DNA of 64,000 bases from Nocardioides deserti (GTDB lineage Bacteria; Actinomycetota; Actinomycetes; Propionibacteriales; Nocardioidaceae). The first letter of the stretch is position 1; each line of letters starts with the position of its first letter. The stretch spans positions 1-64,000 of the forward strand of contig NZ_JACMYC010000014.1 in assembly GCF_014266025.1 (NCBI RefSeq), read 5' to 3'. Below are positions 23,622-32,666 of the stretch, one piece after another. The translations under genes and the position numbers were made by a program. Under the pieces are notes generated by a model. The model searched no databases. It saw nothing but the letters and a program-made list of their open reading frames with translations, and had not been told where the DNA came from.

Positions 23622-24983
23622 GTGCATCCTCGCGGCGCCCGCCCCACCCAGGTCGTCCCGCTTCGCGAGGCGACCCGCGCGTGGTTCCGCATCTCGTTGC
23701 AGACCTTCGGGGGCCCGGCGGGCCAGATCGCGGTGATGCAGCGCGAGCTCGTCGACGAGCGCCGGTGGCTGGGGGAGCGGCGGTTCCTGCACGCGCTGAG
23801 CTACTGCATGCTGCTGCCCGGCCCGGAGGCACAACAGCTGGCCGTCTACGCCGGATGGCTCCTCAACGGCTGGCTCGGCGGCCTGGTCGCGGGCGTGCTG
23901 TTCGTGCTGCCCGGCCTGGTGGCCCTGCTCGGGCTGTCCTGGCTCTACGTCGCCCAGGGCGACACCGTGGTGGTCACCGGCCTGTTCCTCGGCCTCGCGC
24001 CGGCAGTGGTCGCGGTCGTCCTGCAGGCGGTGCTGCGCATCGGCGGGCGGGCCCTGCGGCACCCGGCCCTCGTCGCGCTCGCCGTGGGGGCGTTCCTGTG
24101 CCTGGCCGTGCTCGACGTGCCGTTCCCCGCCGTCGTGCTGGGCGCCGGCCTCGTCGGCTGGCTCGTCGGCCGCCGCGTCCCGACGTTGGGCGCCCCGCCG
24201 GCGCCGGTCGCCTCCGACGCACCGCCGCCGCTGGTGCCGGACGACGCACTCCACCACGCGGCGCCGGGGTGGCGGCGCAACATCGTGGTGCTCGCGGTCG
24301 GCGTCGTCCTCTGGGTCACGCCCGTGGCCCTCGCCTGGGCGCTCGGTGACGGACGCAGCGTCTACACCGACCAGGGCGTCTTCTTCGGCGGCATGGCGCT
24401 GGTGACGTTCGGGGGCGCCTACGCGGTGCTGTCCTACGTCGCGGAGGCCGCCGTGGAGACCTACGGCTGGCTCGGGGCGGGCGAGATGGCCCGCGGGCTC
24501 GCGCTCGCCGAGTCGACGCCCGGGCCGCTGATCATGGTCGTGCAGTTCGTGGCCTTCCTGGGCGGTCATCGCGACCCCGGCGGGCTGGACCCGTGGCTCG
24601 GGGCGGTCGTCGCCTCGCTGCTGGTGGTGTGGGTGACGTTCCTGCCCAGCTTCCTGTTCATCTACCTCGGCGCGCCGTACGTCGAGCGGTTGCGCGGGAG
24701 CGCCGGCCTCACCGCCGCGCTGGCCGGCGTGACCGCCGCAGTCGTCGGCGTCATCGCGAACCTCGCGCTCTTCTTCGCCGTCCACACGCTCTTCTCCGAC
24801 ACCCGACGCGTGGGTCGGGACCACCTCGGCCTCGAGCTGCCCGTGTGGTCGTCGTGGTCGTGGCCGGCGGTGCTCGTCGCCGCCGTCGCGCTGGTGCTCG
24901 TGCTGCGGCTGCGGTGGTCGGTGCTGCGCACCCTCGGCGCGTGCGCACTCCTCGGGCTGGCACTGCACCTGGCGACGACCTGA
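23622..24983 (+). CDS. chrA: chromate transporter family protein (ChrA, two-domain)
   Basis: The 453-residue membrane protein consists of two CHR domains. Each has the family motif: FGGPAGQIAVMQRE then LLPGPEAQQLAVYAGW in the first, and FGGAYAVLSYV then STPGPLIMVVQFVAF in the second. ChrA proteins export chromate by a proton-linked mechanism; related proteins may move other oxyanions. About ten to twelve membrane segments are expected. GTG 23622 lies 6 bases after CACGAT. No chromate reductase or ChrB regulator is adjacent, so the physiological substrate is open. Confidence 0.88.
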   Translation: MHPRGARPTQVVPLREATRAWFRISLQTFGGPAGQIAVMQRELVDERRWLGERRFLHALSYCMLLPGPEAQQLAVYAGWLLNGWLGGLVAGVLFVLPGLVALLGLSWLYVAQGDTVVVTGLFLGLAPAVVAVVLQAVLRIGGRALRHPALVALAVGAFLCLAVLDVPFPAVVLGAGLVGWLVGRRVPTLGAPPAPVASDAPPPLVPDDALHHAAPGWRRNIVVLAVGVVLWVTPVALAWALGDGRSVYTDQGVFFGGMALVTFGGAYAVLSYVAEAAVETYGWLGAGEMARGLALAESTPGPLIMVVQFVAFLGGHRDPGGLDPWLGAVVASLLVVWVTFLPSFLFIYLGAPYVERLRGSAGLTAALAGVTAAVVGVIANLALFFAVHTLFSDTRRVGRDHLGLELPVWSSWSWPAVLVAAVALVLVLRLRWSVLRTLGACALLGLALHLATT

Positions 24984-25019
24984 GGAACAGCGGCTGGATC
25001 CCCGGTGTTGACTGCGGTC

Positions 25020-25622
25020 ATGACGACCAACGCCGACTTCTGGTTCGACCCCGCCTGCCCGTTCGCGTGGATTACCTCGCGCTGGATCCTCGAGGTGGAG
25101 AAGGTCCGCGACATCTCCGTCACCTGGCACCTGATGTCGCTGGCCTACCTCAACCAGGACAAGGACATCCCCGAGGAGTACCGCGAGTTCCTGAAGACCG
25201 CGTGGCAGCCCGTGCGGGTCGTGATGGCCGCCGAGCAGGCCCACGGCAAGGAGGCGCTGCTGCCGCTCTACACCGCGCTCGGCACCCGCCGGCACAACCA
25301 GGAGCAGGACTTCACCCGCGAGGTCATCGAGTCCGCCCTGGATGAGGCCGGCCTGCCCACCTCGCTGGCCGACGCCATGGACGACTCGTCCTACGACGAG
25401 GCGATCAAGAAGTCCCACCACCTCGGCATGGACCAGGTCGGCGACGAGGTCGGCACCCCGACCATCGCCATCGAGGGCACCGCGTTCTTCGGCCCCGTGC
25501 TCTCCTCGATCCCCAAGGGCGAGGAGGCCGGCAAGGTCTGGGACGGCGCCGTCCTGCTCGCCGGCTACCCGCACTTCTTCGAGCTCAAGCGCTCGCGCAA
25601 CGCCGAGCTCGACTTCAGCTGA
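25020..25622 (+). CDS. mycothiol-linked DsbA-like oxidoreductase (Rv2466c family), monothiol variant
   Basis: The 200-residue protein matches the DsbA-like family of M. tuberculosis Rv2466c, a mycothiol-dependent reductase that activates nitro prodrugs. Shared blocks are DFWFDPACPFAWITSRW, AAEQAHG, GDEVGTPTIAIEGTAFFGPV and YPHFFELKR. The active site here reads Cys13-Pro-Phe-Ala16: the second cysteine of the Rv2466c CPWC motif is replaced by Ala, so it must act by a one-cysteine mechanism with mycothiol. ATG 25020 begins where the family does. The stop overlaps the convergent DUF2254 gene by eight bases. Confidence 0.9.
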   Translation: MTTNADFWFDPACPFAWITSRWILEVEKVRDISVTWHLMSLAYLNQDKDIPEEYREFLKTAWQPVRVVMAAEQAHGKEALLPLYTALGTRRHNQEQDFTREVIESALDEAGLPTSLADAMDDSSYDEAIKKSHHLGMDQVGDEVGTPTIAIEGTAFFGPVLSSIPKGEEAGKVWDGAVLLAGYPHFFELKRSRNAELDFS

Positions 25623-26847
25623 GTCGGGCCACAGCAGCCAGCTTCGCCTCGATCGCGGCGCGGTGCTCGCGCCGCGCGGCCGCGCGAAGGTCGACGAGCA
25701 TCGCCTCGAGGCGCGGCGGCACCTGGATGCTGTCCGCGCCCCAGTGGGCGACCTCGTCGACCGCGAGATCGAGGAGGTCGGCGAAGCGGTGGGGCCGCAG
25801 CTCGACCCTCGCCACGCCGTCCTCGTCGCCCTCGACACCCGCCGGGTCCGCGGCCGCTGCGGCGCGGCGCAGGAGGTCGTGCAGCTGGTCGACGACCTGG
25901 ACCGCGGTGGTCGGGTCGTTGATGCCCGGGGACAGCGCGCGCTCGGCGATGTCGACCAGTCGCCGTACGCCGAACGAGACGTCCTGCTGCAGGGTGCGCT
26001 CGTGGCTGAGGTGCAGGTGCCGGCGGACCAGCCGCGACGTGTCGTCGTCCGCACCCGGGGTGGTGCCGCGCACGACCGCGAGCGGCGCACCACTGGGCAC
26101 GAAGGTGCCCAGCGCGTGCAGCACGTCGACCCGCACGTCGTTCCTGCGGGCCACGTCGACCAACGGCGCCACGTCGACGAGGTCGAGGTGGCCCGAGTGC
26201 CCGGCGGTCACGACGTGCTCGCCGGGCAGGTGGCTCGCCGTCGGCTCGACGGGGTGGGCCGGTCTGCGGGCGAGGGTGCGCTCGAGCAGCGCCCGGGTCT
26301 CGGCGCCGGTCCGGCGGACGATCGTGCCGACGGCGATCGCCTCGGTGATGTGGTGGATGTAGGCCAGGAACATGGCGACGGCGGCCAGTACCAGCAGGTA
26401 GGAGACGGTCACGGCCAGCTGCGGCACGGTGCTCGTCTCGGTGTCCACGATGGAGCGCAGCACGGTGAGGGAGTAGAGGAAGGTCGCGGCGAAGACCCCC
26501 AGCGTGTGCTGGGTGACGCGGTCCTCCAGGAAGGTCCCGAGCACGCGCGGTGAGAACTGGCTCGCCGCCAGCTGCAGGACGACGATGGTGATCGAGAAGA
26601 CCAGCGTGGTCACCGAGATCATGGCCCCGGCGATGCTGGAGAGCACGGTGCGGGCCCCCTCGGGGCCGCCGCCGAAGAGGATCGGCATCCAGGAGGCGAC
26701 GTCCTCGTCGATCTCCGGCAGCACCAGCCCGAGCGCCACCGAGGCCAGGCACCACAGGGCGGGCACGACCCAGAACGGGGCGAACGCGGCGCGCAGCAAC
26801 CGTCGGGCCGGGCGCACGTCCCGGACGCCCGGCAGGTGCGTTCGCAT
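25615..26847 (-). CDS. DUF2254 membrane protein
   Basis: The 410-residue protein has four N-terminal transmembrane helices: APFWVVPALWCLASVALGL, SIAGAMISVTTLVFSITIVV, HTLGVFAATFLYSLTVL and the LLVLAAVAMFLAYIHHI segment. A soluble C-terminal half of ~230 residues follows. The segment LQLAASQFSPRVLGTFLED is the hallmark of DUF2254. Function is unknown. Its start codon shares one base with the stop of the upstream GPP34 gene (TGATG), so the two are translationally coupled. Confidence 0.85.
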   Translation of the reverse strand: MRTHLPGVRDVRPARRLLRAAFAPFWVVPALWCLASVALGLVLPEIDEDVASWMPILFGGGPEGARTVLSSIAGAMISVTTLVFSITIVVLQLAASQFSPRVLGTFLEDRVTQHTLGVFAATFLYSLTVLRSIVDTETSTVPQLAVTVSYLLVLAAVAMFLAYIHHITEAIAVGTIVRRTGAETRALLERTLARRPAHPVEPTASHLPGEHVVTAGHSGHLDLVDVAPLVDVARRNDVRVDVLHALGTFVPSGAPLAVVRGTTPGADDDTSRLVRRHLHLSHERTLQQDVSFGVRRLVDIAERALSPGINDPTTAVQVVDQLHDLLRRAAAAADPAGVEGDEDGVARVELRPHRFADLLDLAVDEVAHWGADSIQVPPRLEAMLVDLRAAARREHRAAIEAKLAAVARLS

Positions 26848-27521
26848 CAGCTCGACGCGGCGGCCGCGCCGCCCGCGGCCACGGCCGCCGTCATCGCGGC
26901 CGTCGAGGCGGCGATGGCGTCCTTGACCGCCTTCGCCGCCCAGTCACCGTCGGCGAGCGCCCTGGCCCGCTTGCGGACCTCGCCAACCGACATGCCCTGG
27001 TGCTCGACGCTCTTGTGGGCGCGGCCGAGCGCGTCGAGGAGAGCCACGAGGGCGCGCGTTCGGTCGTCCGGCTCGGCGCCGGAGACGAGCGCGGCGCTGA
27101 GGGCACGGCGTACCGCGTCCTCGTGGGTGGAGTCCACCGCCGGCCAGGTGGTCCGCGGGAACAGGCCGAGCACCTTGTCGCGGCGCGGCTCGACCATCCC
27201 GCGCCGCTCGAGGCTCGCGAGCAGGTCGTCCTTGACGCCCTTGCCGAGCCGGTTGACCAGGTCCTGTGCGCTCCGCTCCTTCTCGGCGACCGTCGCCAGC
27301 GCCGCCGCGAGCAGCGGGTCGGTCGGCGTCGTCGGGGTCGTGGCCCGCACCTTGGCCGAGTGCCAGAAACCGCGCTTCTCCTCGACCTCCACGGCGCCGC
27401 CGAGCGCCAGCTCGACCAGCAGCGCGCCGCCGAGGGCGGTCTGCAGGTAGGTGCTGGCGGCGAGCGTGCCCTTCTCGTCGTCGAGGAGCAGGAGCAGCAG
27501 GTCCTCCGCGATGAGCGTCAT
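26847..27521 (-). CDS. GPP34 (GOLPH3-like) phosphoinositide-binding domain protein
   Basis: The 224-residue, mostly helical protein starts MTLIAEDLLLLLLDDEKGT, the typical opening of the GPP34 family. It continues with LGGALLVELALGGAVEV and a long helical body, and ends in a low-complexity Ala/Gly tail. Eukaryotic GOLPH3 binds Golgi PI4P; the bacterial role is unknown, but peripheral binding to a membrane lipid is plausible. It is coupled (TGATG) to the DUF2254 membrane protein, which may be its membrane partner. It is divergent from metG. Confidence 0.85.
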   Translation of the reverse strand: MTLIAEDLLLLLLDDEKGTLAASTYLQTALGGALLVELALGGAVEVEEKRGFWHSAKVRATTPTTPTDPLLAAALATVAEKERSAQDLVNRLGKGVKDDLLASLERRGMVEPRRDKVLGLFPRTTWPAVDSTHEDAVRRALSAALVSGAEPDDRTRALVALLDALGRAHKSVEHQGMSVGEVRKRARALADGDWAAKAVKDAIAASTAAMTAAVAAGGAAAASS

Positions 27522-27583
27522 GCAGGTCACGCTAGCGCCGTCCGGGTCCCGCACCGGCGCAGGAGGAGGCGGGCCGCGGACCC

Positions 27584-27589
27584 TAGGAT
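27584..27589 (+). promoter_or_regulatory. -10 box (TAGGAT) of metG
   Basis: TAGGAT ends 7 bases before ATG 27597. No T-box or other leader element is possible in so short a leader. Confidence 0.6.
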
Positions 27590-27596
27590 CGGACCC

Positions 27597-29393
27597 ATGA
27601 GCCGAGTCCTGTCCGCCGTCGCCTGGCCGTACGCCAACGGCCCGCGCCACATCGGCCACGTGGCCGGTTTCGGCGTGCCCTCCGACGTCTTCAGCCGCTA
27701 CATGCGGATGGCCGGGCACGACGTCCTCATGGTCTCCGGCACCGACGAGCACGGCACCCCGATCCTCATCGCCGCCGACGAGGCCGGGCTGTCGCCGCAG
27801 GAGCTCGCCGACCGCAACCACCGGATCATCGCCGAGGACCTCGCTGCGCTGGGCGTGTCGTACGACCTCTACACGCGCACCACCACGCGCAACCACCACG
27901 CGGTCGTGCAGGAGCTCTTCCTCGGCGTCCACCAGAACGGCTACTTCGTCGAGCAGACGACGTACGGCGCCATCTCGCCGTCGACCGGGCGCACCCTGCC
28001 CGACCGCTACATCGAGGGCACCTGCCCGATCTGCGGGTACGACGGTGCGCGCGGCGACCAGTGCGACAACTGCGGCAACCAGCTCGACCCGGCCGACCTG
28101 AAGAACCCCGTCTCGCGCATCAACGGCGAGACCCCGGAGTTCGTGGAGACCCAGCACTTCTTCCTCGACCTGCCCGCGCTGGCCGAGGCGCTGGGGGAGT
28201 GGCTCGACGAGCGCGAGGCGACCGGCCTGTGGCGGCCGAACGTCATCCGGTTCAGCCAGAACATCCTCAAGGAGATCCGTCCGCGCGCGATGACGCGCGA
28301 CATCGACTGGGGCATCGCCGTCCCCCTCGAGGGCTGGCAGGACAACCCGACCAAGAAGCTCTACGTCTGGTTCGACGCCGTCATCGGCTACCTCTCCGCC
28401 TCCATCGAGTGGGCGCGCCGCCTCGGCGAGCCCGAGCGGTGGCGCGACTGGTGGAACGACCCCGAGGCGCTGTCGTACTACTTCATGGGCAAGGACAACA
28501 TCACCTTCCACTCCCAGATCTGGCCGGCTGAGCTGCTGGCCTACGCGGGCAAGGGCAGCAAGGGTGGCGAGCCCCGGCAGTACGGCGAGCTCAACCTGCC
28601 GACCGAGGTCGTGTCCTCGGAGTTCCTGACGATGGAGGGCAAGAAGTTCTCCTCCTCCAAGCGGGTCGTCATCTACGTGCGCGACCTGCTCAGCCGCTAC
28701 CAGCCCGACGCCTTCCGCTACTTCGTCGCCGCGGCGGGTCCGGAGAACCAGGACGCCGACTTCACCTGGTCGGAGTTCGTCAGGCGCACCAACGACGAGC
28801 TCGTCGCCGGCTGGGGCAACCTGGTCAACCGCACGGCCAACCTGATCGCGAAGAACTTCGGCGAGATCCCGGCCGCAGGCCCGCTCGCGCCGGAGGACGA
28901 GGCCGTGCTCGCCGTCGTGGAGGAGGCCTTCGGCACGGTCGGCGACCTCATCGGCCGGCACCGCCAGAAGCAGGCGATCGGCGAGGCGATGCGCGCGGTC
29001 GCCGAGGTCAACAAGTACGTCTCGGACTCCGAGCCCTGGAAGCTCAAGGGCGATGACCAGCGCGAGCGGCTCGCGACGATCCTGCACGTGATGGCGCAGT
29101 GCGTCGCCGACCTCAACCTGGTGCTCGCACCGTTCCTGCCGTTCTCCGCGAACCTCGTCGACCAGGCGCTCGGCGGTGCCGGGGACGTGGCGCCGATGCC
29201 GCGGCTGGAGGAGGTCGAGGACCTCGACGGCGGTGCGGGCTACCCGATCATCACCGGGGACTACTCCGCGACCCCGCGGTGGGAGCGGCGCCCCGTCGTC
29301 GCCGGCACCCCGGTCGCCAAGCCGACGCCGGTGTTCACCAAGCTCGACCCGTCCGTCGTGGACGAGGAGCTCGCCCGCCTCGCGGGCGAGTGA
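27597..29393 (+). CDS. metG: methionyl-tRNA synthetase
   Basis: The 598-residue class I synthetase charges tRNA-Met. It has the HIGH motif as PRHIGHVAGF at residues ~16-25, a four-cysteine zinc knuckle (CPICGYDGARGDQCDNCG), the tRNA-synthetase KMSKS loop in the form KKFSSSK, and a helical anticodon-binding domain in the C-terminal third. There is no C-terminal EMAP-like dimerisation domain, which fits actinobacterial MetG. A small conserved-looking gene follows 17 bases after the stop and may be cotranscribed. Confidence 0.96.
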   Translation: MSRVLSAVAWPYANGPRHIGHVAGFGVPSDVFSRYMRMAGHDVLMVSGTDEHGTPILIAADEAGLSPQELADRNHRIIAEDLAALGVSYDLYTRTTTRNHHAVVQELFLGVHQNGYFVEQTTYGAISPSTGRTLPDRYIEGTCPICGYDGARGDQCDNCGNQLDPADLKNPVSRINGETPEFVETQHFFLDLPALAEALGEWLDEREATGLWRPNVIRFSQNILKEIRPRAMTRDIDWGIAVPLEGWQDNPTKKLYVWFDAVIGYLSASIEWARRLGEPERWRDWWNDPEALSYYFMGKDNITFHSQIWPAELLAYAGKGSKGGEPRQYGELNLPTEVVSSEFLTMEGKKFSSSKRVVIYVRDLLSRYQPDAFRYFVAAAGPENQDADFTWSEFVRRTNDELVAGWGNLVNRTANLIAKNFGEIPAAGPLAPEDEAVLAVVEEAFGTVGDLIGRHRQKQAIGEAMRAVAEVNKYVSDSEPWKLKGDDQRERLATILHVMAQCVADLNLVLAPFLPFSANLVDQALGGAGDVAPMPRLEEVEDLDGGAGYPIITGDYSATPRWERRPVVAGTPVAKPTPVFTKLDPSVVDEELARLAGE

Positions 29394-29410
29394 GGGGGTA
29401 CCGGGCCGTC

Positions 29411-29689
29411 ATGACGAGCGAACGCACCGACGAGGACGACCTGCGCACCGCGACGCAGCAGGCGGTCGACGCGACCGCGACGGCGTACACCGAGGACGCC
29501 TCGATCGACCTCGAGGACACTCTGCGCCGGGAGATGGCGCAGCGCGGCATGGCGCTGGACGACGACTCGTGGGTGCGCGAGGTCGCCCGCGCGGTCCGCT
29601 CGGGGCACCACGTGTCGTTCCAGCCGGCCCCGGCCGACGAGGAGCCCACCACGCCCGGCTCCCTCGGTGGGGACAACGGCGGCGCCTGA
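29411..29689 (+). CDS. small hypothetical protein
   Basis: The 92-residue acidic soluble protein is not recognised. It has an N-terminal helix rich in Thr, Asp and Ala, then DLEDTLRREMAQRGMALDDDSWVREVARAVRSG, which reads as two amphipathic helices, and a Gly-rich tail. The coding pattern (third-position GC) is typical of the window. It starts 17 bases after metG. No motif suggests function. Confidence 0.6.
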   Translation: MTSERTDEDDLRTATQQAVDATATAYTEDASIDLEDTLRREMAQRGMALDDDSWVREVARAVRSGHHVSFQPAPADEEPTTPGSLGGDNGGA

Positions 29690-29750
29690 CCCGCGCCCCG
29701 CCTCGCTGGTCGAGCAGCGAGCCGTGGCTGGCGTCGTCGGCCCCCGCCCC

Positions 29751-29756
29751 TAGGCT
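29751..29756 (+). promoter_or_regulatory. -10 box (TAGGCT) of the LURP-one-like gene
   Basis: TAGGCT ends 7 bases before ATG 29764. Confidence 0.55.
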
Positions 29757-29763
29757 GCGGGGC

Positions 29764-30333
29764 ATGACGGCGCAGATGTACCTGCCGACGTTCTACGTCA
29801 AGCAGAAGCTCGCGATGACCACCAACCGCTACGAGCTGTACGCCGCGAACCCGGACGGCTCGTTCGGGCAGCTGTACGGCCTGGCCGAGCAGAAGCGGCT
29901 GGCGTTCAAGGAGCAGGTGACGTTCTTCAGCGACGCCAGCAAGAGCCGCGCGGTCTTCGCGTTCAAGGCGCGCCGCAAGCTCGACCTCAACGCGGGCTAC
30001 GACATCACCGACGAGACCGGCCAGCAGATCGGGTTCTTCCGCAAGGACTTCGGAGCCAGCCTGATGCGCTCGACGTTCCACGTGGAGGGCCCGGGCTACG
30101 CCGGCACCGGCCAGGAGCGGAGCCAGGCGGTGGCGCTCGTCCGGCGGTTCACCGACATCCCGTTCCTGCCGATCCACTTCGACTTCGTCGGCAGCGACGG
30201 GCAGCCGCTGCTGAGCGTCGAGCGGCAGGCCTCGATGCGCGACAAGTACACCGTGAACGTGCCCGACCAGCGCGTGGACTTCCGCGTCGCCGCGGCGATC
30301 GCGGTCGGCCTCGACGCGCTCATGCAGCGCTGA
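29764..30333 (+). CDS. LURP-one-related (tubby C-terminal-like) protein
   Basis: The 189-residue protein has the alternating strand pattern of the LOR/scramblase-like tubby fold: YVKQKLAMTTNRYELY, GQLYGLAEQKRLAFKEQVTFF, SRAVFAFKARRKLDLNAGYDI, then GQQIGFFRKDFGASLMRSTF. A C-terminal helix (VAAAIAVGLDALMQR) would sit in the barrel. The biochemical role of bacterial members is unknown; a membrane-lipid link is guessed from the scramblase relatives. A hydrolase gene follows after 11 bases. Confidence 0.75.
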   Translation: MTAQMYLPTFYVKQKLAMTTNRYELYAANPDGSFGQLYGLAEQKRLAFKEQVTFFSDASKSRAVFAFKARRKLDLNAGYDITDETGQQIGFFRKDFGASLMRSTFHVEGPGYAGTGQERSQAVALVRRFTDIPFLPIHFDFVGSDGQPLLSVERQASMRDKYTVNVPDQRVDFRVAAAIAVGLDALMQR

Positions 30334-30344
30334 GGCGGACCACG

Positions 30345-31214
30345 ATGCTCTTCCCCGAGTCCCGCCGCGCGCTCGAGCAGCCGTCCGGCCCGCCGGCGTG
30401 GTCCGACGAGCACGACCTGGTGGCCGAGCGGGCCCGGGCGCGCGAGGAGGCGCTCGCCGAGCCGCGTGAGGACGTCGCCGAGGTCGTCGACGTCGACGCG
30501 GACGGCGTGCCGTGCCGCCTCTACCGCCCCGCGGGCGCCCGTCCCGGCGTGGTCGTGCACCTGCACGGCGGCGGCTTCGTCCTCCACGACGTCGAGGTGC
30601 ACGACGCCTCGGCCCGCCGGCTCGCCAACCGCACCGGGCTGGCCGTGCTGAGCGTCGACTACCGCCGACCGCCCGAGGACCCGTTCCCCGCCGCGCCCGA
30701 CGACGTCTCGACCGCGCTCGGCTGGCTGCAGGGTCACGAGCCCGGGCCGTACGTCGTGCACGGCGACAGCGCCGGCGCCAACCTGGCGCTCGTCGCCGCG
30801 CTCCGGCACCCCGGCGCGTTCGTCGCGGCTGTCCTGATCTACCCCTTCCTCGACCCGACGGCCGGCTTCGACTCCTACGCGACCGCGACCGACGGCTTCG
30901 ACCCGCGGGAGGCCGCTTGGTACTGGCAGCAGTACGCCGCCACGCCGGCCGACCTCGAGCACCCCGACCTGGCGCCGCTCCGCTCGGACCGGCTCGGCAC
31001 GCTCCCGCCGACCCTGGTGGTCACCGCCGAGCACGACCCGCTCCGCGACGAGGCCGAGCACCTCGCGCTGCGGCTCGCCGAGGAGGGCGTCGAGGTCGTC
31101 TCGACCCGCTACCAGGGACAGCTGCACGGCTTCTGGCGCCACCCGTCGGTCTTCCCGGCCGCGGAGCCGCTGATGGGCCAGGTGGCCGGCTTCGTCCGCC
31201 AGCACGTCCCCTGA
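30345..31214 (+). CDS. alpha/beta hydrolase, hormone-sensitive-lipase family
   Basis: The 289-residue cytosolic esterase has the HSL (family IV) motifs: the oxyanion-hole HLHGGGFV, the nucleophile elbow GDSAGANLAL, the acid in TAEHDPLRDEA and the late histidine in LHGFWR. It would hydrolyse short- to medium-chain carboxylic esters. It lies 13 bases upstream of rpiB, probably in one transcript, though no metabolic link is evident. M. tuberculosis also has a lipase gene near rpiB and nei, so the linkage is conserved. Confidence 0.88.
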   Translation: MLFPESRRALEQPSGPPAWSDEHDLVAERARAREEALAEPREDVAEVVDVDADGVPCRLYRPAGARPGVVVHLHGGGFVLHDVEVHDASARRLANRTGLAVLSVDYRRPPEDPFPAAPDDVSTALGWLQGHEPGPYVVHGDSAGANLALVAALRHPGAFVAAVLIYPFLDPTAGFDSYATATDGFDPREAAWYWQQYAATPADLEHPDLAPLRSDRLGTLPPTLVVTAEHDPLRDEAEHLALRLAEEGVEVVSTRYQGQLHGFWRHPSVFPAAEPLMGQVAGFVRQHVP

Positions 31215-31227
31215 GAGGATCGGGGCC

Positions 31228-31734
31228 ATGCGCGTGCACCTCGGTTCCGACCATGCCGGCCTCGAGCTCAAGGACCACCTGGTCGCCTGGCTGCGGGAGC
31301 AGGGGCACGAGCCGGTCGACCACGGCCCGTTCGTCTACGACGCGCTCGACGACTACCCGGTCTTCTGCCTGCGCGCCGCCGAGGCGGTCGCGGCGGAGCG
31401 CGTGGCGGGGGAGGACTCCCTCGGCGTGGTGATCGGCGGCTCGGGCAACGGCGAGCAGATGGCGGCCAACAAGGTCCAGGGCGTCCGCTGCGCGCTGGTG
31501 TGGTCGGAGGAGACCGCCGTGCTGGCACGCGAGCACAACGACGCCAACGTCGTGTCGGTCGGGGGCCGGATGCACTCGGTCGAGGACATGACCCGTTTCG
31601 TCGAGGTCTTCCTCGGCACCGACTTCACCGGCGACGAGCGGCACGTGCGCCGGATCGGCCAGCTGGCGTCGTACGAGACCACCCGCGAGCTGCCGCCGCT
31701 GCCGGAGTCGGCACGCGGCCACGAGCAGGGCTGA
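31228..31734 (+). CDS. rpiB: ribose-5-phosphate isomerase B
   Basis: The 168-residue enzyme interconverts ribose 5-phosphate and ribulose 5-phosphate in the pentose phosphate pathway. The N-terminal GSDHAGLELKDHL and the GGSGNGEQMAANK block identify RpiB. The E. coli active-site cysteine is absent; as in M. tuberculosis RpiB the glutamate in GNGEQ is the likely base. The C-terminal extension is also mycobacterial in type. The nei-type gene follows after 10 bases. Confidence 0.94.
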   Translation: MRVHLGSDHAGLELKDHLVAWLREQGHEPVDHGPFVYDALDDYPVFCLRAAEAVAAERVAGEDSLGVVIGGSGNGEQMAANKVQGVRCALVWSEETAVLAREHNDANVVSVGGRMHSVEDMTRFVEVFLGTDFTGDERHVRRIGQLASYETTRELPPLPESARGHEQG

Positions 31735-31744
31735 CCGAGTCGCG

Positions 31745-32587
31745 ATGCCCGAGGGACACACCCTCCACCGGCTCGCGCTGGAGCTGACCGACGCCTTCGC
31801 CGGCAGCGTCGTCCGCGTCGGCAGCCCGCAGGGACGCTTCGCCGAGTCCGCGTCGCTCGTCGACGGCCAGGTGCTCGAGGGTGCCGAGGCGTGGGGCAAG
31901 CACCTGTTCATCGGGTTCGCCGGCGAGCGGTTCGTGCACGTGCACCTCGGGCTCTACGGCAAGCTCGACGTCCGCACCGGGGTCGAGGAAGTGCCCGACC
32001 CGGTCGGCCAGGTGCGGATGCGACTGGTGCGCGCCGACGGGACGGCGTACGCCGACCTCCGCGGCGCGACGACGTGCGAGCTGGTCACCGCCGAGCAGCG
32101 CGACCTCGTCGTGGAGCGGTCGGGACCCGACCCGATCCGCCCGGACGCCGACCCCGACCGCGCCTGGCAGCGGATCCGTCGCAGCCGCGCGCCCATCGGC
32201 GGGCTGCTCATGGACCAGACCGTGCTGGCCGGCGTCGGCAACGTCTACCGCGCCGAGGTGCTGTACCGGCACCGGATGCACCCGCTGCGGCCGGGCAGCA
32301 CGCTGCGGCAGTCGCAGTGGCAGGCGACGTGGGACGACCTCGTGGTGCTGATGGCCGAGGGCGTGCGCACCGGCCGGATCGACACGGTCCGCCCGGAGCA
32401 CAGCCCCGAGGCGATGGGCCGTCCGCCGCGCAAGGACGACCACGGCGGCGAGGTCTACGTCTACCGCCGCCACGGCCAGCCGTGCCTGGTCTGCGGCGCG
32501 AAGGTCCGCACCGACGTGCTCCAGGGACGCAACCTGTTCTGGTGCCCGCGTTGTCAGCCGACGTTCCGCTCCCGCGCCGTACAGTGA
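31745..32587 (+). CDS. Fpg/Nei-family DNA glycosylase (Nei2-like)
   Basis: The 280-residue base-excision-repair enzyme has N-terminal Pro2-Glu3 (MPEGHTLHRLA), the catalytic imine-forming residue and acid. It has the helix-two-turn-helix block (AGVGNVYRAEVLY) and an intact C-terminal zinc finger (CLVCG ... FWCPRC). The MPEGHT start and overall sequence resemble the endonuclease VIII-like protein of mycobacteria that also sits next to rpiB, so oxidised pyrimidines are a likelier substrate than 8-oxoguanine. All key residues are present. Confidence 0.92.
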   Translation: MPEGHTLHRLALELTDAFAGSVVRVGSPQGRFAESASLVDGQVLEGAEAWGKHLFIGFAGERFVHVHLGLYGKLDVRTGVEEVPDPVGQVRMRLVRADGTAYADLRGATTCELVTAEQRDLVVERSGPDPIRPDADPDRAWQRIRRSRAPIGGLLMDQTVLAGVGNVYRAEVLYRHRMHPLRPGSTLRQSQWQATWDDLVVLMAEGVRTGRIDTVRPEHSPEAMGRPPRKDDHGGEVYVYRRHGQPCLVCGAKVRTDVLQGRNLFWCPRCQPTFRSRAVQ

Positions 32588-32666
32588 ACCCGCCCCCACC
32601 TGCGCGGACGGCTCCTGACGCCGTCGCGTCGGCTCCCTGGACCCACACGACTCCCGCGAGGCGACC

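Noticed and set aside
19351..23736. 1461-codon open frame on the plus strand across pepN and the CHAP gene
   Set aside because: It runs antisense to pepN and out of phase with CHAP, has no domain, and crosses a promoter region.
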